In this document: piece after piece, positions 31,401 through 44,700 of the stretch
Numbering within the stretch: position 1 is the first letter of the stretch
How the letters are laid out: each line of letters begins with the position of its first letter
NCBI GenBank assembly: GCA_013397865.1
Contig: VZTI01004087.1
Location: 186,260 to 250,259 of the forward strand
Length of the DNA: 64,000 bases
Origin: Struthidea cinerea
Taxonomy: Eukaryota > Chordata > Aves > Passeriformes > Corcoracidae
Direction of reading: 5' to 3'
Position numbers and translations under genes: made by a program
Notes under the pieces: generated by a model
What the model was told of the DNA's origin: nothing
The model's input: only the letters and a program-made list of their open reading frames with translations
Database searches by the model: none

Positions 31401-34400
31401 GGAGACAAACAACAGCTTTCCAAAGCATTAAAAAAAAAAATCCAAACAGCACATTACAGAGCAGGTGATGAAAAATTGTGTTCCAGTTCTATTAGTTGAA
31501 GAATAAGGAACAGCTTAATTTTCTAACAAACGTCCCATAGTTTGATATAAGTAAAGCCTTTAGTTAAGAGGCAGCAGAACACTGAGATATGATAACACAG
31601 GATGTGGTAGATACTCCTAAGATAGAGACCATTACAACCATCTCCTATATGTGCTTGATCCTATTTACAGCATGATTTTGAAAGAGTGACTCCTGCGAAA
31701 AACAAATCTCTCTGTCCTTGAAAGTACTCAGCAGAAAAAAAAAAAAGCCAGACTGAAAGACATTCCTTTTGTGGAATTTGGTGTTTTCTTTGCTTGATTT
31801 AATAGCATCAAGCAAACGAGAGGAATAATTCATGTAAGCCAATCTAATTCATTAATATGCAGCTTCTGAAACATTTCTTATCTCAAGAGCAGCCTTAACA
31901 TGATGTTGTTTCAGTTGCATGTTGTGTTTTATGCATCGGTGTTATTATGATTGTAGTGAAATTTCTCTCCCTTGTATGTGGCTATCTTTAATTTTCACTT
32001 AATAGGATAAAGAAGAAAGTGTATGTATAACTAACTCCTACAGATTACCATGTCATAAAAAGCTTAAAGGAATAGAAACCTTCATATTTCTCCACTACAG
32101 ACCTGTGCATTTGTACTATGTCTACTGGCTATTTGTCCTAATTGCATTTAAAGTGGTTGAATACTGAAGATCCTAGTGTATTATTGCTCTATCTTTTTTT
32201 TCCAGAAAGCACCAGATATGGACTCATTTTCATTGACTAGTGTAGGTCTTGCACAATATGGTAGACACTTAGACTATATTACTTCTGGAATTCTCACAGA
32301 ATTAATAATATATAATAACATATATCTCGATTATTTTAATTAATGCATATGTTTTGTGGGTTTGCTTGTTTATTTTTGGGTTTATAATCCTTAAAGAACA
32401 ATGATAAAGCCTTCTGGTGTGTGCAAAGTAGTGGGCTTAATCCTATTCTTACTACTTCTTACCATTGCTGAATTTCAGATAGAGTAGGATAATAATTTTT
32501 ACAGGTTTGGTGTGTTAAACCTCTGCATTATTCTTTCTCATTGATTTTATCTGTGATTTGGTCTTTTGCAATTGGTAACAAGATCCAAGATTTTTTTTAA
32601 GTAAGTTTTCCATTCTTCATGTATTTTAACCATTTTCTTTGGAGGCACTAGAAGAAGGCATATTAAACACCTAAGGAATAAACATGGGATATCTAACTCC
32701 AAGTATGCTGGAAATCACTATTATGACAGTATGGTTTAACTAAGCTCATAAAAAATCAGCAGTGAAGAGAAAGGACTAAAATTTACAAGAAATTAGTTTC
32801 CAATTTGAACTTCATTTTTACTAAATACAATCACAGTTGCTGTTTACCATGCATACATATTGTGTGATCGACTGATAAATTAATTGATTTTTGTGACTGG
32901 ATAAAATTGACACCAGTCCTGCTGTAGTTCAAGGCAACTTTTCCATGAGCCTCTCAGTTTATATTTATCTGACTGAATTCTTTTTCTTTATGGCTAGTCT
33001 AGAGTAGCTATTATTTTTATTGAATATAAATATTTTAATTTAGTCTATTTTCTGATCTTGCACATATTTTCTATTTTTAACATAAATTTGGACTGCTACC
33101 TCTAACAAGTATTCTGAATTTAATTATACTGTGGTTATCAGAACTAACATCTAAATGTTATATTCTCTTCAGTCAATTAATTAGAGGTATATCAACAATT
33201 GTCTTTCCAGTCTGCTGCACTACTAGCTACCTTAAAAGCTGCTACTTAACCTTGAGAGGTGTTTTCTTTAATGCACATCTTGATGTGAGATTTGACCAAA
33301 TTATGTTGTCTAGTAGTGCATATTAACACAGTATGCCTGCTTGTGTCTCTACCAGTCACTCAGAACTTCATTTGCATGTAGAGCAATTACTAGATGTTAT
33401 GAATGTACTTAATTTTTGTTTCATTCTAATTGGCACATTATTTTCTTCATTTTGCAAAAATACCACTGTGCCATTAGGGAAGGCCTTCAAACTATTATAT
33501 AGAATTAGCAGGGTAATTATCTGTCAGATATACATGGACAAAATATCTTAGAGAAGTGAATTTTTTAGTTGATTAGTACCTTTAAGGCTGTGGATTTTAA
33601 TCAGTGTAGAGCAGACACTAGAAATCATGCCATTCATAGTGTTTTATGTATATTAACACAGTATATTAACACATCCCTGTATTTTACTACAGTATCTGTT
33701 GCACTTTACAAAAAGCCTAGATGACATTTTGGATGACAAAACCCTGAGTCCTGAAAGCATGACAAGCGGTAACTAGATTTCTGTCCATACTAGATATTCA
33801 AAACATCTTTTGCAGTATCAGATTTTGACATTTATTTCTCGAAATCCTATGTCTTCCATTAAAAATCTATGACAACTCTAGGGAAAGGTAGCAGATTTGT
33901 TTAAAATGAGGGGAAAGGGGGCTAAGGTGAAGGATGAGATTTTCTGCAGCGACTAAAGAAAACGGGAGGTAGAACTATTACTTGTTCAGCCCACAGATCA
34001 AAGGAGATAATATAAAGGATGTGGTGACATACTGTACGTTCTACAACTTCAGTCTGCAGTATCATTGGTAGCTCTCACTTCCTTGGTGGAAAATTCCCTA
34101 TATTAATCACCAATAGACATGAGTAAACTAACATTGAGAAACAACTCTTTAAATAATTAAAGTCAGTGACTACTGGAGATATTTTATTCCATTTGAACTT
34201 AGGCATATGAAACTAGCTTCATAATACCTATTTCCTGATGGCCATGAGCATACAAGACGATGTAACCGGACTCGCCCTTTTCAACTCTGATCCACCAGTG
34301 TTTTGAGAACTGATTAATTGATTGCTGACCTGTAAGTTTGCTGAAGATATATGTAGCTGGGACCAGCTCAGTATTTCTCAAAGTGTGTGGTGCAGCATTC

Positions 34401-35126
34401 TTATGTTTGACTTAGGGGATTGCTGCTGCTCACTGCTGTGATTCTGTGGACAAAGATTCTCATGATTAGGGAAACATGAAATCATTATTTCACTCACTGT
34501 TATCAATCATATAACATAGAGCTGGAAGCACAGCCTTAACATTTTAGTCCTGACTAAGGTAGGAGACCCAAGTCTTGTCACTGCAATTTCTTTGAGATCC
34601 TTTAGAAAGAACCTGGAAAAGATGATCCAATCCACCTAAAAAGTCTCTGGGTACAAAGAAAGTCACGCACACCATTCCCACCAACAAAATAGAGCGTGTG
34701 TGTGTAAGGGTAACCTTCTGTTGGGCAGGACTCTGTCAGACAGCTTTTGCTCTACAAAGGTGACCTTTGGTTCAGGTAAACACTGCCTAGGGATTGAACC
34801 AAAGACAAGCCAATATTTCTGTAAACGTCCTTTGTGAGTGTTTGTGGTACTGTTTTTTAAGATAATATTAAAATTAAATCTGCAACATCAGAAAGTAATA
34901 AAGTAATTAAGTGTTTCATTTGAAGTCTACTGACATCCCCCAAAGAGACCAGCAGGTATCACCAAGAACATCACACAGACACACACACAGAGCTGCAGTG
35001 GATTTCCCCAGAGGCAATTAAACCTTTGGGATTGCTCCTTGGTTGATGTAGCCTCTTGTCTTCTGGAAGCATAGCTTTTTCACATGTTATTAACTGAAGC
35101 ATGAAGTTATTTGGTGAATACTTTCA
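28496..35126. other. Intergenic or far-upstream region, no gene recognised
   Basis: AT-rich sequence with scattered open frames under 100 codons that carry no recognisable domain. It contains a (GA)n run at 29167-29193. No RNA gene or transposon was recognised by eye. Confidence 0.6.
29167..29193. repeat. (GA)n microsatellite
   Basis: GAGAGGG followed by about ten GA dinucleotides and a terminal GGG. Simple repeat, probably polymorphic. Confidence 0.9.
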
Positions 35127-35210
35127 TAGACAAGACACACAGATATTCCTACTTCATTTCTTTGTAGGGAGGAAAAATGAAGTAGGAGGGATATCTGTGT
35201 CTCTTGTCTA
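35127..35210. repeat. Long near-perfect hairpin, 33/36-nt arms and 15-nt loop
   Basis: The left arm 35127-35159 pairs with the right arm 35175-35210, with one mismatch and one 3-nt bulge. The arm ends read TAGACAAGA on the left and TCTTGTCTA on the right; both flank ACACAGATAT or its complement. The whole is 84 nt, in the size range of a miRNA precursor, but the pairing is more perfect than most and would also fit a small folded-back element. Confidence 0.88.
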
Positions 35211-38200
35211 AACACTGGTAAATTAATGATTATATTTTGTTCTTTCTCACAGACTTTCTGCCATGCTGCTATATGCTACTTCCATCCAGGTGCTTCCTAG
35301 CTAAAGAAAAATTGAAATGCTTACCTTAGAACTTATCTTTATGAAAAATTATGTTCATTCTTTGCATTCATTCAATAGCTTCAGCAATTTTATTCTGATG
35401 TAAAAATCAATTTGGTAAACAGACGGCAAGACTCTAAAAGATTCAGTTATGCCAGTAGTTGTGGTATGCTGAGCTCTCTACACTAAAAATAAGCAAACAT
35501 TTAGTTTTAATTGTAGCTTTCCTTGACTGGGACTATTATTTATTTTTAAGATAGTTTACACTATAGAAAATTATGACTAAACCCGTGTATTTTAGCATAA
35601 ATATTTTGCTGATTAAAAAGACTAATACATGTACACAGTAAAAACAGAAATTCTTGCCTTCTGTCATTTGCTTTTTATTGTAGGCAAGTAGCAAATCCAA
35701 TTACAAGTTGTTTGATTCATTGGGAAAATCCTACTGGAACATTTTTGGCTCTGCAGGATACCACTCAGTACTGAAGAACCACTTGTCAGCATAATGATGT
35801 AAAGGACAGCATTCTGTGATTCACACTTGAATATGTTTGCCAAATGATTTTCAGGATGGCACTTCACGAAATGCTCCAAAACTGTCTTTAGGATTTAGGT
35901 TCCTTTAATCACTTTAATTCATAATTATTCTTTGCATACATTAAAATTAATAGTGCAGTGAACTCACCTTTTCCATGGTTTTGGAGGCGATTTAATTCCT
36001 CCAAACATGAGATAAAAAGAAGCTTTGATATTTAATTTAAGAGGATGCTCTTTGCTAGAATTTGACTTATGTTAAACGTCTGGGTTTGGTTTTAGACTTT
36101 ATTTTCTACATAAGATAAGGTAAATCAGAAACACCCTGCCATGAAATCATCCACTGTATGTCGATGGAAAACCAGAATGAAATCAGATTTTAATGCTTAT
36201 ATTTAAGGAAACTTACCAGGACACATTTCTACAGTAAATAAATGGTGAAGAAAGCAGTCTCTTACAAGCAGGTAAGGAAAAAAAGTGGTTTTTACATTTA
36301 AAAAAAAAGAAAAAAAAATAAGTACTTTTTAAAAGTTTTCATTAAGTTACTTTGTCACCTTTTTATTAATAAAACACATTAGGTAAATAAAGCAAGGAGC
36401 AATTACTTTTAACAGTCTGAAGATTTTTCATTATAAGCTAAAAAATCTGCTCTGATACATAATCTAGTTATTCAATTTAAAGGTATAATTTAAGTTCATG
36501 GACAGAAAAAGTCTGTGCACCACCACAGTGGAAGTCAGTTGGAAAAATGCTGAAAGAACACACCGGCCTCAGAGAGTCTGCAGTTGTATCAGATAGGAAA
36601 GAGTAGAATTTGCCTGGTTTTTGAAAGAGACAACACATTGAATGATATGCATATTGCTTAGAATAGTGAGAAATATAGATGGAAAACACCTAACTGACAA
36701 ACTTTCTAAAAATATATTATTTCTTCTTGCCTTTTTATTCTCTTAATGTAGTACTCAGCTGATGAATCTTCCCTTATCTCCTGCAATGGAATAACCTCAG
36801 TTTCAGTTTTGCTTAAGTCTCAGTGATCAGAGGCTTGCCTCTCCCTTACTCCTGATTTTAATATTTCACTGTTCTGCTTTACTACCAAGAATACTTCACT
36901 CATTCTATGAATTACAATAAAGGCTGGTATCCTTTTCTAACCTTTCATATATCAAACATATATATTAATCCAATGAGGTCCTTATTTGATTCAATGAAAT
37001 ATTGTGAGCACTTTTCAGAACAGTGTAGGAGCAGAGCATTAGGTCATCCAGGCAACACAAAGGGTATTGTACAATCAATTTCATATCAAAATTTTTCAAA
37101 AAGGATTTATTTTCTTTTCTGTCATGTTTCAAGGTGTGGAATAAAATTTTCCAGATAGAGTCCAACAAAACCCATCAGATTTCTAAACTTTGCTGGTTTC
37201 TTTAATGAAATATTTTATGAGAGTCATATATGAAAAAAAAAAGTGAAAATAGAATGAAGTTTCTAGCTATTGATATGGCAGTCTCCAAAAATTATTGACT
37301 TAGAAGCTATTTTTGAAGGATATGTGTGATTTTAGATCCCTCTGACACGCCTACATTCTGACATCAAAGATTAGTATCAGATTAAGCAAAAATAAAATAT
37401 AAGTAGCATAATATCTGGGACTTCACTCTCCATAGTCAAGTTGTCTTGTGATATCTCAGAGCATAATTTTTGTCCATTCCTTGCATGCATATCCGTAGAA
37501 TTTCTCTTACTATCTTGCTAGTTGGTAAATGCAACTCTTCCTATAAAGAGGAGGGAAAATACTGTTTACACTTCCCTTATCACTCCATAGAGTCCTTACC
37601 ATGAACCAAAGTAAGATATCTTTGGACAATCTTCTTAATTATTACTCCCCTTTGACTAAAAAGAAAGTCATGAACACCACTAGAATATGTGTTGAAACTT
37701 GCCTTTTGGAAAGTCATTGTTCAGTTTTCACTCTGTTGTTGGGTGATTTCTCTAAGGTATTATATACATGTAGGAAAGAGCCTTTGAAAAATTCCTAGCT
37801 GTTATTCGGTGCCTTGAATACCCACATATACTGCCTTTTCAACACACTTTTATCACAGGTCCTTACATCCTGGTCATTCTTCAAGTTTTACATTATTTTA
37901 GAGGGGGAAAGAAAAAAGAAAGGTGTGATAGCCATGGAAAATTGGATTAAAAATTCAATATGGTTAATGACTTAAGAGTATCACCCAAAATTCAGATGAT
38001 GTTAATTCAGTAAATTGTTTTTGTTAGTTGTCAAGATTACTTAGGTTCTGGACTAGTGCTCTTGATAGAAGAAAGACAGACAGCCAGATCTCTTTGAAGC
38101 TGGCAAAATACTGTTTTTTCTTTCTTCATACATTTTGTTCTGATTTTTTAAACTTTTCATTAATTTCTTTCCTTTTCCAGCCAGTTTTTACCTCACTACA

Positions 38201-41200
38201 ACAGGATTCTTCCTCTTTCTAGCCTGCATTGAAGCCTCCCTTCTCACTGAGAAGCTGAAGCACTGAATATTCCGCCCCACTTTTTTCCCCTTTTTTCATT
38301 TAAAAAGTTTCCTGTTTGCACCTAAGATTAATGAATTACCTGTTCACCTGTCAGTTCTGTCCCCACTGCTGTAGGTCATCTGCAATAACAATTTATTGCA
38401 TCTTTTTCCCCCTTTATAATCTTTGTGTGTCATTCTCCCCTCATTACCTTTGTGACCCTCTGTTGCTTCTCTGCTCAATGTTATCTCTCAAACAGACCTC
38501 TCTGTGCAGATTTCCTTTGATATTTTACTTCATAGAAGCCTATTGTAAAAAATAAATTGTGCTCTATTATATTGTTGAGCCAAAGTCCCTGTGTGTCATT
38601 CAGAGGGTAATTTTGTCAATTTCAAGAGCTCTTATGTACTTTGTAGCCTTAGCTTTTGTATGTCCAACTGAGATTGGAGATCAGGACTTTATGTATTATA
38701 TCATCAGTACTTTATGTATCATAAGAGTATTAAAATGCTCAATCAGACTCAACATTTTTACATTTCGTCACCTACTTTTTCTTACAATCGAAGAAGCTTC
38801 TTAAGCCAAGAAGCAAGTGGAGGAGACAGGCAGAAACAGGAGGAGTTCACACTGAAAGTAAATCCTGTCTACGATGACTTTAATAGGGTAGGAATCATGG
38901 TGAATGGTAAGTGACAAGAAGCGAGATACTGGAAGAGTCAGATGTTTAAAACGCAAGACTTCATTTCACACAGTGATCAGGAAAGAAAGGAGCTACACCT
39001 GGAGTCAGACCTGCATCAGAAAGGGGCACCAGGTGTGCTGAGCCAGGGGATTTTCAGTCCACAGGAGACATTCAGAGAACAACTTCCCTCCTGCTTGGTA
39101 CACAGTTCTGTTGAGCAGCGCTTTGGAAAAGAGCAGACAAGTCCTTTGCATGTTTCAGTTTTCTCCTCAGCTTTAAAACCATACTTAGCTAAAATCTATA
39201 GATGTATCCAGTATAGCTCAACTGAAGTTATTCAGAAATATTTCTTATGGGATGGCTTTGTGTCCTTTCATCTCAAATATTTATGAGTTGTTGAAATTCA
39301 AAGCAAGAGACCCATGTCTGGGAGAAATCAACAGAGAAATCTGTTAAGTATGAAGTACTCTCAGTTGTTTCAAAAGAATATTAAAACCAACAAAGGCTGC
39401 TGCTGATGCTGTGACATCAGTATGGTGCACTGCATGATCTCCGGCAAAATGCTCTTTTTGCATGGCAAAGTAGTGTCTCCAGAACAAAGCAGGTAAGAGA
39501 AAGGATTAAGAAAACGATAGAAATTATTGTTATCAGACCTTCATAATGAAGTGGCCCAAGAAGTACTGCCAAAAGTGGTGCAGTCAAGAAAAGAGCAGAT
39601 TTTGTGGAAAGCAGAAGTAATCTGAGAAGATTTCAAAGAGCCACGAAGAACTGTGTTGACAAGCAGAAGGCACAAAGCTTGGGAGTTGAACTAAGTTGCA
39701 AATAGACAACTTATTCACAAATGATGCATGTTTAAGGAGCTAGCAGCCCCAGGATAAGAATGCGTAAAGGTAAAATATTAATTTCCTGGAAAAAAGTTCT
39801 GGATAAAGACACAAAGTAACAATGTAGACTTAAAAAAGTTAACAATGTGAACTGAAAAAAAAATCCCAAAAACCTAAAAATAAAAAAAAATATTAAACCC
39901 ACCATTATCAAACTAAATGAAATTTAAAAATATGTTATGGGTAAAATTGACTTTATACAACTAATTTCATACCATTAGCTGTATTGATTTTCTTAAATAG
40001 AAGCGACTGGATCATAATCAACGTTTTACCTTGGAAACTTGCCTATAAAAATTAGAGACTTATGGTGTTTAGTTGGCAAAATATGACCAGGACTATTTCT
40101 GTCATGACAATTACCAATTTTTATTGGTAACTTTTATATGTCTCTATAAATTCAAACAGCAATTCATGGAGAAGAGCAGGAAGAAAAAGAATGGATTGTA
40201 ATTCCCATCCCTCACTGCTTTAATTACTAGATTTGTGAGACACATGGGGGAATATCCTCTGGGAATTAATGTTTTAATAAAATCTCAAGACAGGAGATAG
40301 GAGGCTTGTTCATGAATGCATACATATATTTTGTAAAAGTGGTGTGCAAGACTTTGGGTACTTCTTTTTAAAGTTAATCCCTTCACAGTGGTGCATGGAA
40401 ATTTGTCTTGAAGAAACAGTGCTTCAGGGTTCATTAATGAGTGGATACTTTTCAAGCCACTTCTTGGCCCTGGACCTGGACATCAGCGTGCCTGCTTTGT
40501 AGACATTTCCTTTCCTTCATCAGGCTGTAGAGCTTTATTTGGTTCCTGTGGAGCCAATTGGATAACTTCAATGCTTATAAACATATGAATAGGCATGAGC
40601 TTTCAGAGATATCATGATTTACTAAATCATAATGATTAAATTTGCCCCCAAAATAAGTTCTTACAAAAGAAATTACTGTAATAGGTTTCTACGGATAGCT
40701 CACTTTTTAAAAGCAACTTTATCCACATAATTCCCCTTGTTTCAGGAGTCTGTCTGAGTTTTTGACTTTAATTCATTGCAAGCCAACAGAAACTGGGAAG
40801 TCCATGAAGTTGCCATAGTAACTCAATGGACAAAGACTTCCCTAGTTTATATAAGCCAGAACTCATATCCTGCAGATAGTAATGGGCTTAAATTATTTAG
40901 GTCTATAAAATCAATGGATTATATATATTTAATAAATAAGTGTCAATTCCTTAGTTAGTGAAAAATGGACTTGGATTGCCCCATGCTGTCTCAAAAGTAT
41001 TTGTATGTGGGATAGTAAGCCAATCAAAAAGTCAAGGGGAATGAAAAGGAGCAGAAACCAGGGTACAGTGAAAGTAGTTCTTTCCCTGTAAAGAGAGGTT
41101 ATGAGTTATGCTCTTAACTTATTAAGAATTTATTTTGAAAAAATTCCTCAAACTGAACTGTTAAGGTCCTGTCATGTTTTATCATAGTTTTGTTTTTAGT

Positions 41201-41318
41201 TAAGGAGAAACTGAACCACTACAGGTCCATAAAGGCCACATTGATTTAACAGAAAGAGAGAATGGCACACTTGGAATTTTGGAATTTAGTGAAAACAATG
41301 GGTTTGGAGTTAACTGTT
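35211..41318. other. Intergenic region, no gene recognised
   Basis: AT-rich. Open frames such as 38942-39286 (114 codons, plus) and 38559-38804 lack domain signatures, splice-supported structure or homology I can recall. A 22-bp imperfect tandem repeat (ACTTTATGTAT..CAT) lies around 38688-38727. Confidence 0.55.
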
Positions 41319-41725
41319 GCTGTTCCCATTTTGTGGTGGCTGATTAGCCAGTGGTACAGGAAACAGAGAGAGCTCTTGTAAGAGGGTCTTTGCTGCCAAA
41401 GACTTATCAGTTATGGTGAGGGAAAGGAGCCTCTCCCAGGATGCCTGTTCGATTATGGTAATGTACCCCAGTTCTGATTCCCTGGTTGGCTCCTGGTGTT
41501 AGCCACATCCCTGTATTTAAGATAGATCTGTCACGTGTTCGGGGTCATTTGCCTCTAGAACCCTTCACAAGCACAAGCAATAAACTGCTGTCTGTGGAAC
41601 TCTGTGCAAGGACCCTTCTCAACTCCTTGCCGTCGGATTCATATTACTGAAGCCATCCCTGCATCTGTGCGTTCTGCATTGGAGCCACAGGACCAGGAAG
41701 GGACTCGGTAATACCAGTTCACAAA
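41319..41725 (+). mobile_element. LTR-like segment, probable solo endogenous retroviral LTR (borders approximate)
   Basis: A GC-richer block with LTR layout: a TATA-like TATTTAAG at 41514-41521, then AATAAA at 41579-41584 about 65 bp downstream, followed by a U5-like CTGTCTGTGGAACTCTGTGC stretch. This TATA to poly(A) spacing is typical of avian ERV LTRs. I saw no gag, pol or env beside it and could not define target-site duplications or exact TG/CA ends, so the family and borders are uncertain. Confidence 0.5.
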
Positions 41726-44700
41726 TATAATTTGCAGTAGCAATGCTGAGGTAACAACATGTGGAACAGCAAAACCGAAGGGGAAGTCTGTTGGAAAATG
41801 TGTTATGAACCACATAATTTTGTCATGGGCAGCGTGGTTTACTGAGAGATATTACATATTTTTGGATTAAGAGTGTGGCGTAATCAACAGTTATCCTGGG
41901 TTGTGTCAAGACAGATGTGAAAAAGTAATAAAAAATAACTATATATTTGCTTAGTTCAGACAATTTCCTGCTTCTCAGCTTCTTGATCACAATCTGAAAA
42001 TCTTTTACCTAGAATTGATTTGAGATGACCCACTAACTGAGAACAATAAGAGTTTTCTTTTTCTATCTGTTTAATTTTGGCCTCCTTCTCCACACCTTCT
42101 GCTTTATGCCACATTTAGCAACTGGGCAGATTGAAATCATAAACCAGGCCTGCTGCATAGCAACTCACCTAAATAACATTGGTAAATATAAATATAATAA
42201 ACATTCTTTGGGAACATTGCACTAGTAAATGTATAGGGACATTTTAATCATCAAATCTACCAATAACTTCTAATGTCTTAGAAAACAAATTCTGTGTAAT
42301 TTAATTCCCTCAATTAATGAATTCTGTAGGTCTTTTTCATGAGATTTCCAAGTACATCAGTTATTTATCTTAGTCCTGCAAGTGCAAAAAGAACAACTCA
42401 TGTGGGAATTGCCACTACAGCTTTGTTGTATTTTATGTTGCTTTATTTAATTCTTTTTTTCCGTTTTAATTCATATGCCAGCTTTCAATAGGATATTGAG
42501 CCAGAAAGTTTCCACTGAACATTTAATCTGAAGAGCAGACTGACATCTATATTTCTTCCTGGATGGGAGCTCATCATGCTATCAGACTTTATCCTTGTAT
42601 TTACATTTTGTGTCATTCCAACTGTCTCCTATTGTTCCAGTGGTTTGGGCCCTTTTATAGTTTCCTGCCCAGGACTTGTAAACAGTAGATAAATGGCATG
42701 ACAGGTAACAGGACATGAAAAACTATTCAGGCAAATAAAAAAAAAGATTGCTAACTGTAATCAAAGAAAACAGGGACCAGTTGGATATGCCACTGTCATA
42801 AATTTCTTTGTGGTTCCATGTGATAACAGAAGGGTTGGGGTTTTTTTGTGATTATAGGTAAGTTTTACTTTGTACAGGAAGTTCTTATGGGTTGTCAGAC
42901 ACCACAGGCAGTTGCCTTAATGATAGGTTTCCTCTCATCTCCCTTTTCCAACCTTCACTGCTATTCAGCACATTCTGAGTTTTTAGGAGTCTCTTACAGA
43001 AAACATCCTTTTATTAGAAAATGTCTTCTAATTCTGAACTTTCTACGTATATATATATATGTTTGGGTTTTCTTTTGGTTGTGTGTTTTTGGTGTTTTTT
43101 TTCTCTCAAAGTCTATTGTGGGCCATAAGAACTTTGTATTGTGTGTGCCATAGCCTAGTTACCCTTCCACTGTAAGCGCTAATTTTTATGAACTTATCTG
43201 TCCTCTGGACATTCAGAATTAGAAGACCACTCAGAAACCTAGTGTCTAATTCACTGCTTTCACAAAGGTCATCGTATATGCCAGTGTAATGAATGGAGGG
43301 TATTTGCAAAATACAGATATATGCTTACTTAATTTGGGTTGAAACTTCATTTTTAATAGTGCTTCATAATTTCACTAAGGCTTTGTTTAAACAAAAATCA
43401 GGTCAAAGTATCTAGACAACTGGCTGAAAATTCAAGTAGAGATAAACTGGGATTACTCCCTGGTCTTTTGGCTCTGCTACAGAGAAACATGTAAAAAAAA
43501 AGACCAATAAAAATATTTTAGTCCTGAGTTCTTGCTGTTATTGCCAATGCCTGTCAGCTAGGAAAGTAAATTCTGTACATTTTCACTCTCATTTTCCTTC
43601 AAATTACTTTTGTGACCTCCTTGCCCCTAACTGAAACATGACTCCAAATATACATCGCTAATGCTGATTATGTTATTGTACTATTTCACCTTCGCTGTGC
43701 AGTATCAACAGAGCAGAAACAGGGACAGGGTATTGGCATGGTGCTAAAGAATCTTAAACACAGCACCGAAATCCCCCTCTTTGGGAAGGGGCCAGGGCCA
43801 TTATCCATGCTAAGACTGCCAGCATAGCAATGTGAAAACAAAACAAAAAATCCCCTCTGGATAGAAAGTGTCATTTTCCAAACAAATAAATACAAGGGTT
43901 TCAAGTTTTCTCAGTAGAACATTAAAATAAGCTCTACTCTGTAGAGTAATGAATAAATCTAGTGTGTTGATTCTCCTCATTGCTGAAACAGTGTAAAGAA
44001 GGATTAGGTAAAACTAAAAGAAACAAATGTATGAAGCATTCACACACAACCTCCAAGAGAAAAGAGGTAATGTGCCAGCTAGAACAGAGAATAGATAAAG
44101 GATTTTAGAGCATCCGAATTGGTCTTTTGGGATGTCTTGCCATTTCCTTCACTTGATATCCGATGAGTTTTACAGAGCGCAAACAGCAATATTTAAAATA
44201 AGCAAATACGGAAGTATTACAGGTTAAAATTGAAATATGCTTGAACAAAACATTTTATCTTGAGAAAATGATTGAACTCAGCTATTTCAAAGTTGAAAAT
44301 TTCCAAGTTAATCAAATTATCTGAAATGTTTCAATGGAATATCTTTCTCTGTGAAAGAGAATGAGAAGCAAAAGTTATCTCATAAAATTCCAGTTAGTTC
44401 ATATAAAGAGAAAAAGAAGGTGGGCATTTTTATGTGTGGATCACAGCACTCGCTTTTTTTTCAAATACTGATATCAAACTGGATGCTGAACTATTTGCAT
44501 CTAGGATCAAGTAGAGACCAAGCAGGCTTTGTGAAAAGGCAACCTTAAAGCAAAATGTGATCTGTTTTCAGGATTCTTGCAGTTCAGTCTATTTGGATTT
44601 ATAATCTTTTTGGAAACAGCAACTGATTCAATATACAGGGCACATAATTCATCTGTGAATGAAAGCACTTCACCTTGAAGAGCACTTCCACTGGCTCTCA

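Noticed and set aside
38942..39286. 114-codon plus-strand open frame
   Set aside because: No domain or homology that I recognise; the surrounding frames are similarly open by chance. Too weak to call a gene.
41319..41725. Full endogenous retrovirus around the LTR-like segment
   Set aside because: No gag, pol or env landmarks and no second LTR within reach; at most a solo LTR.
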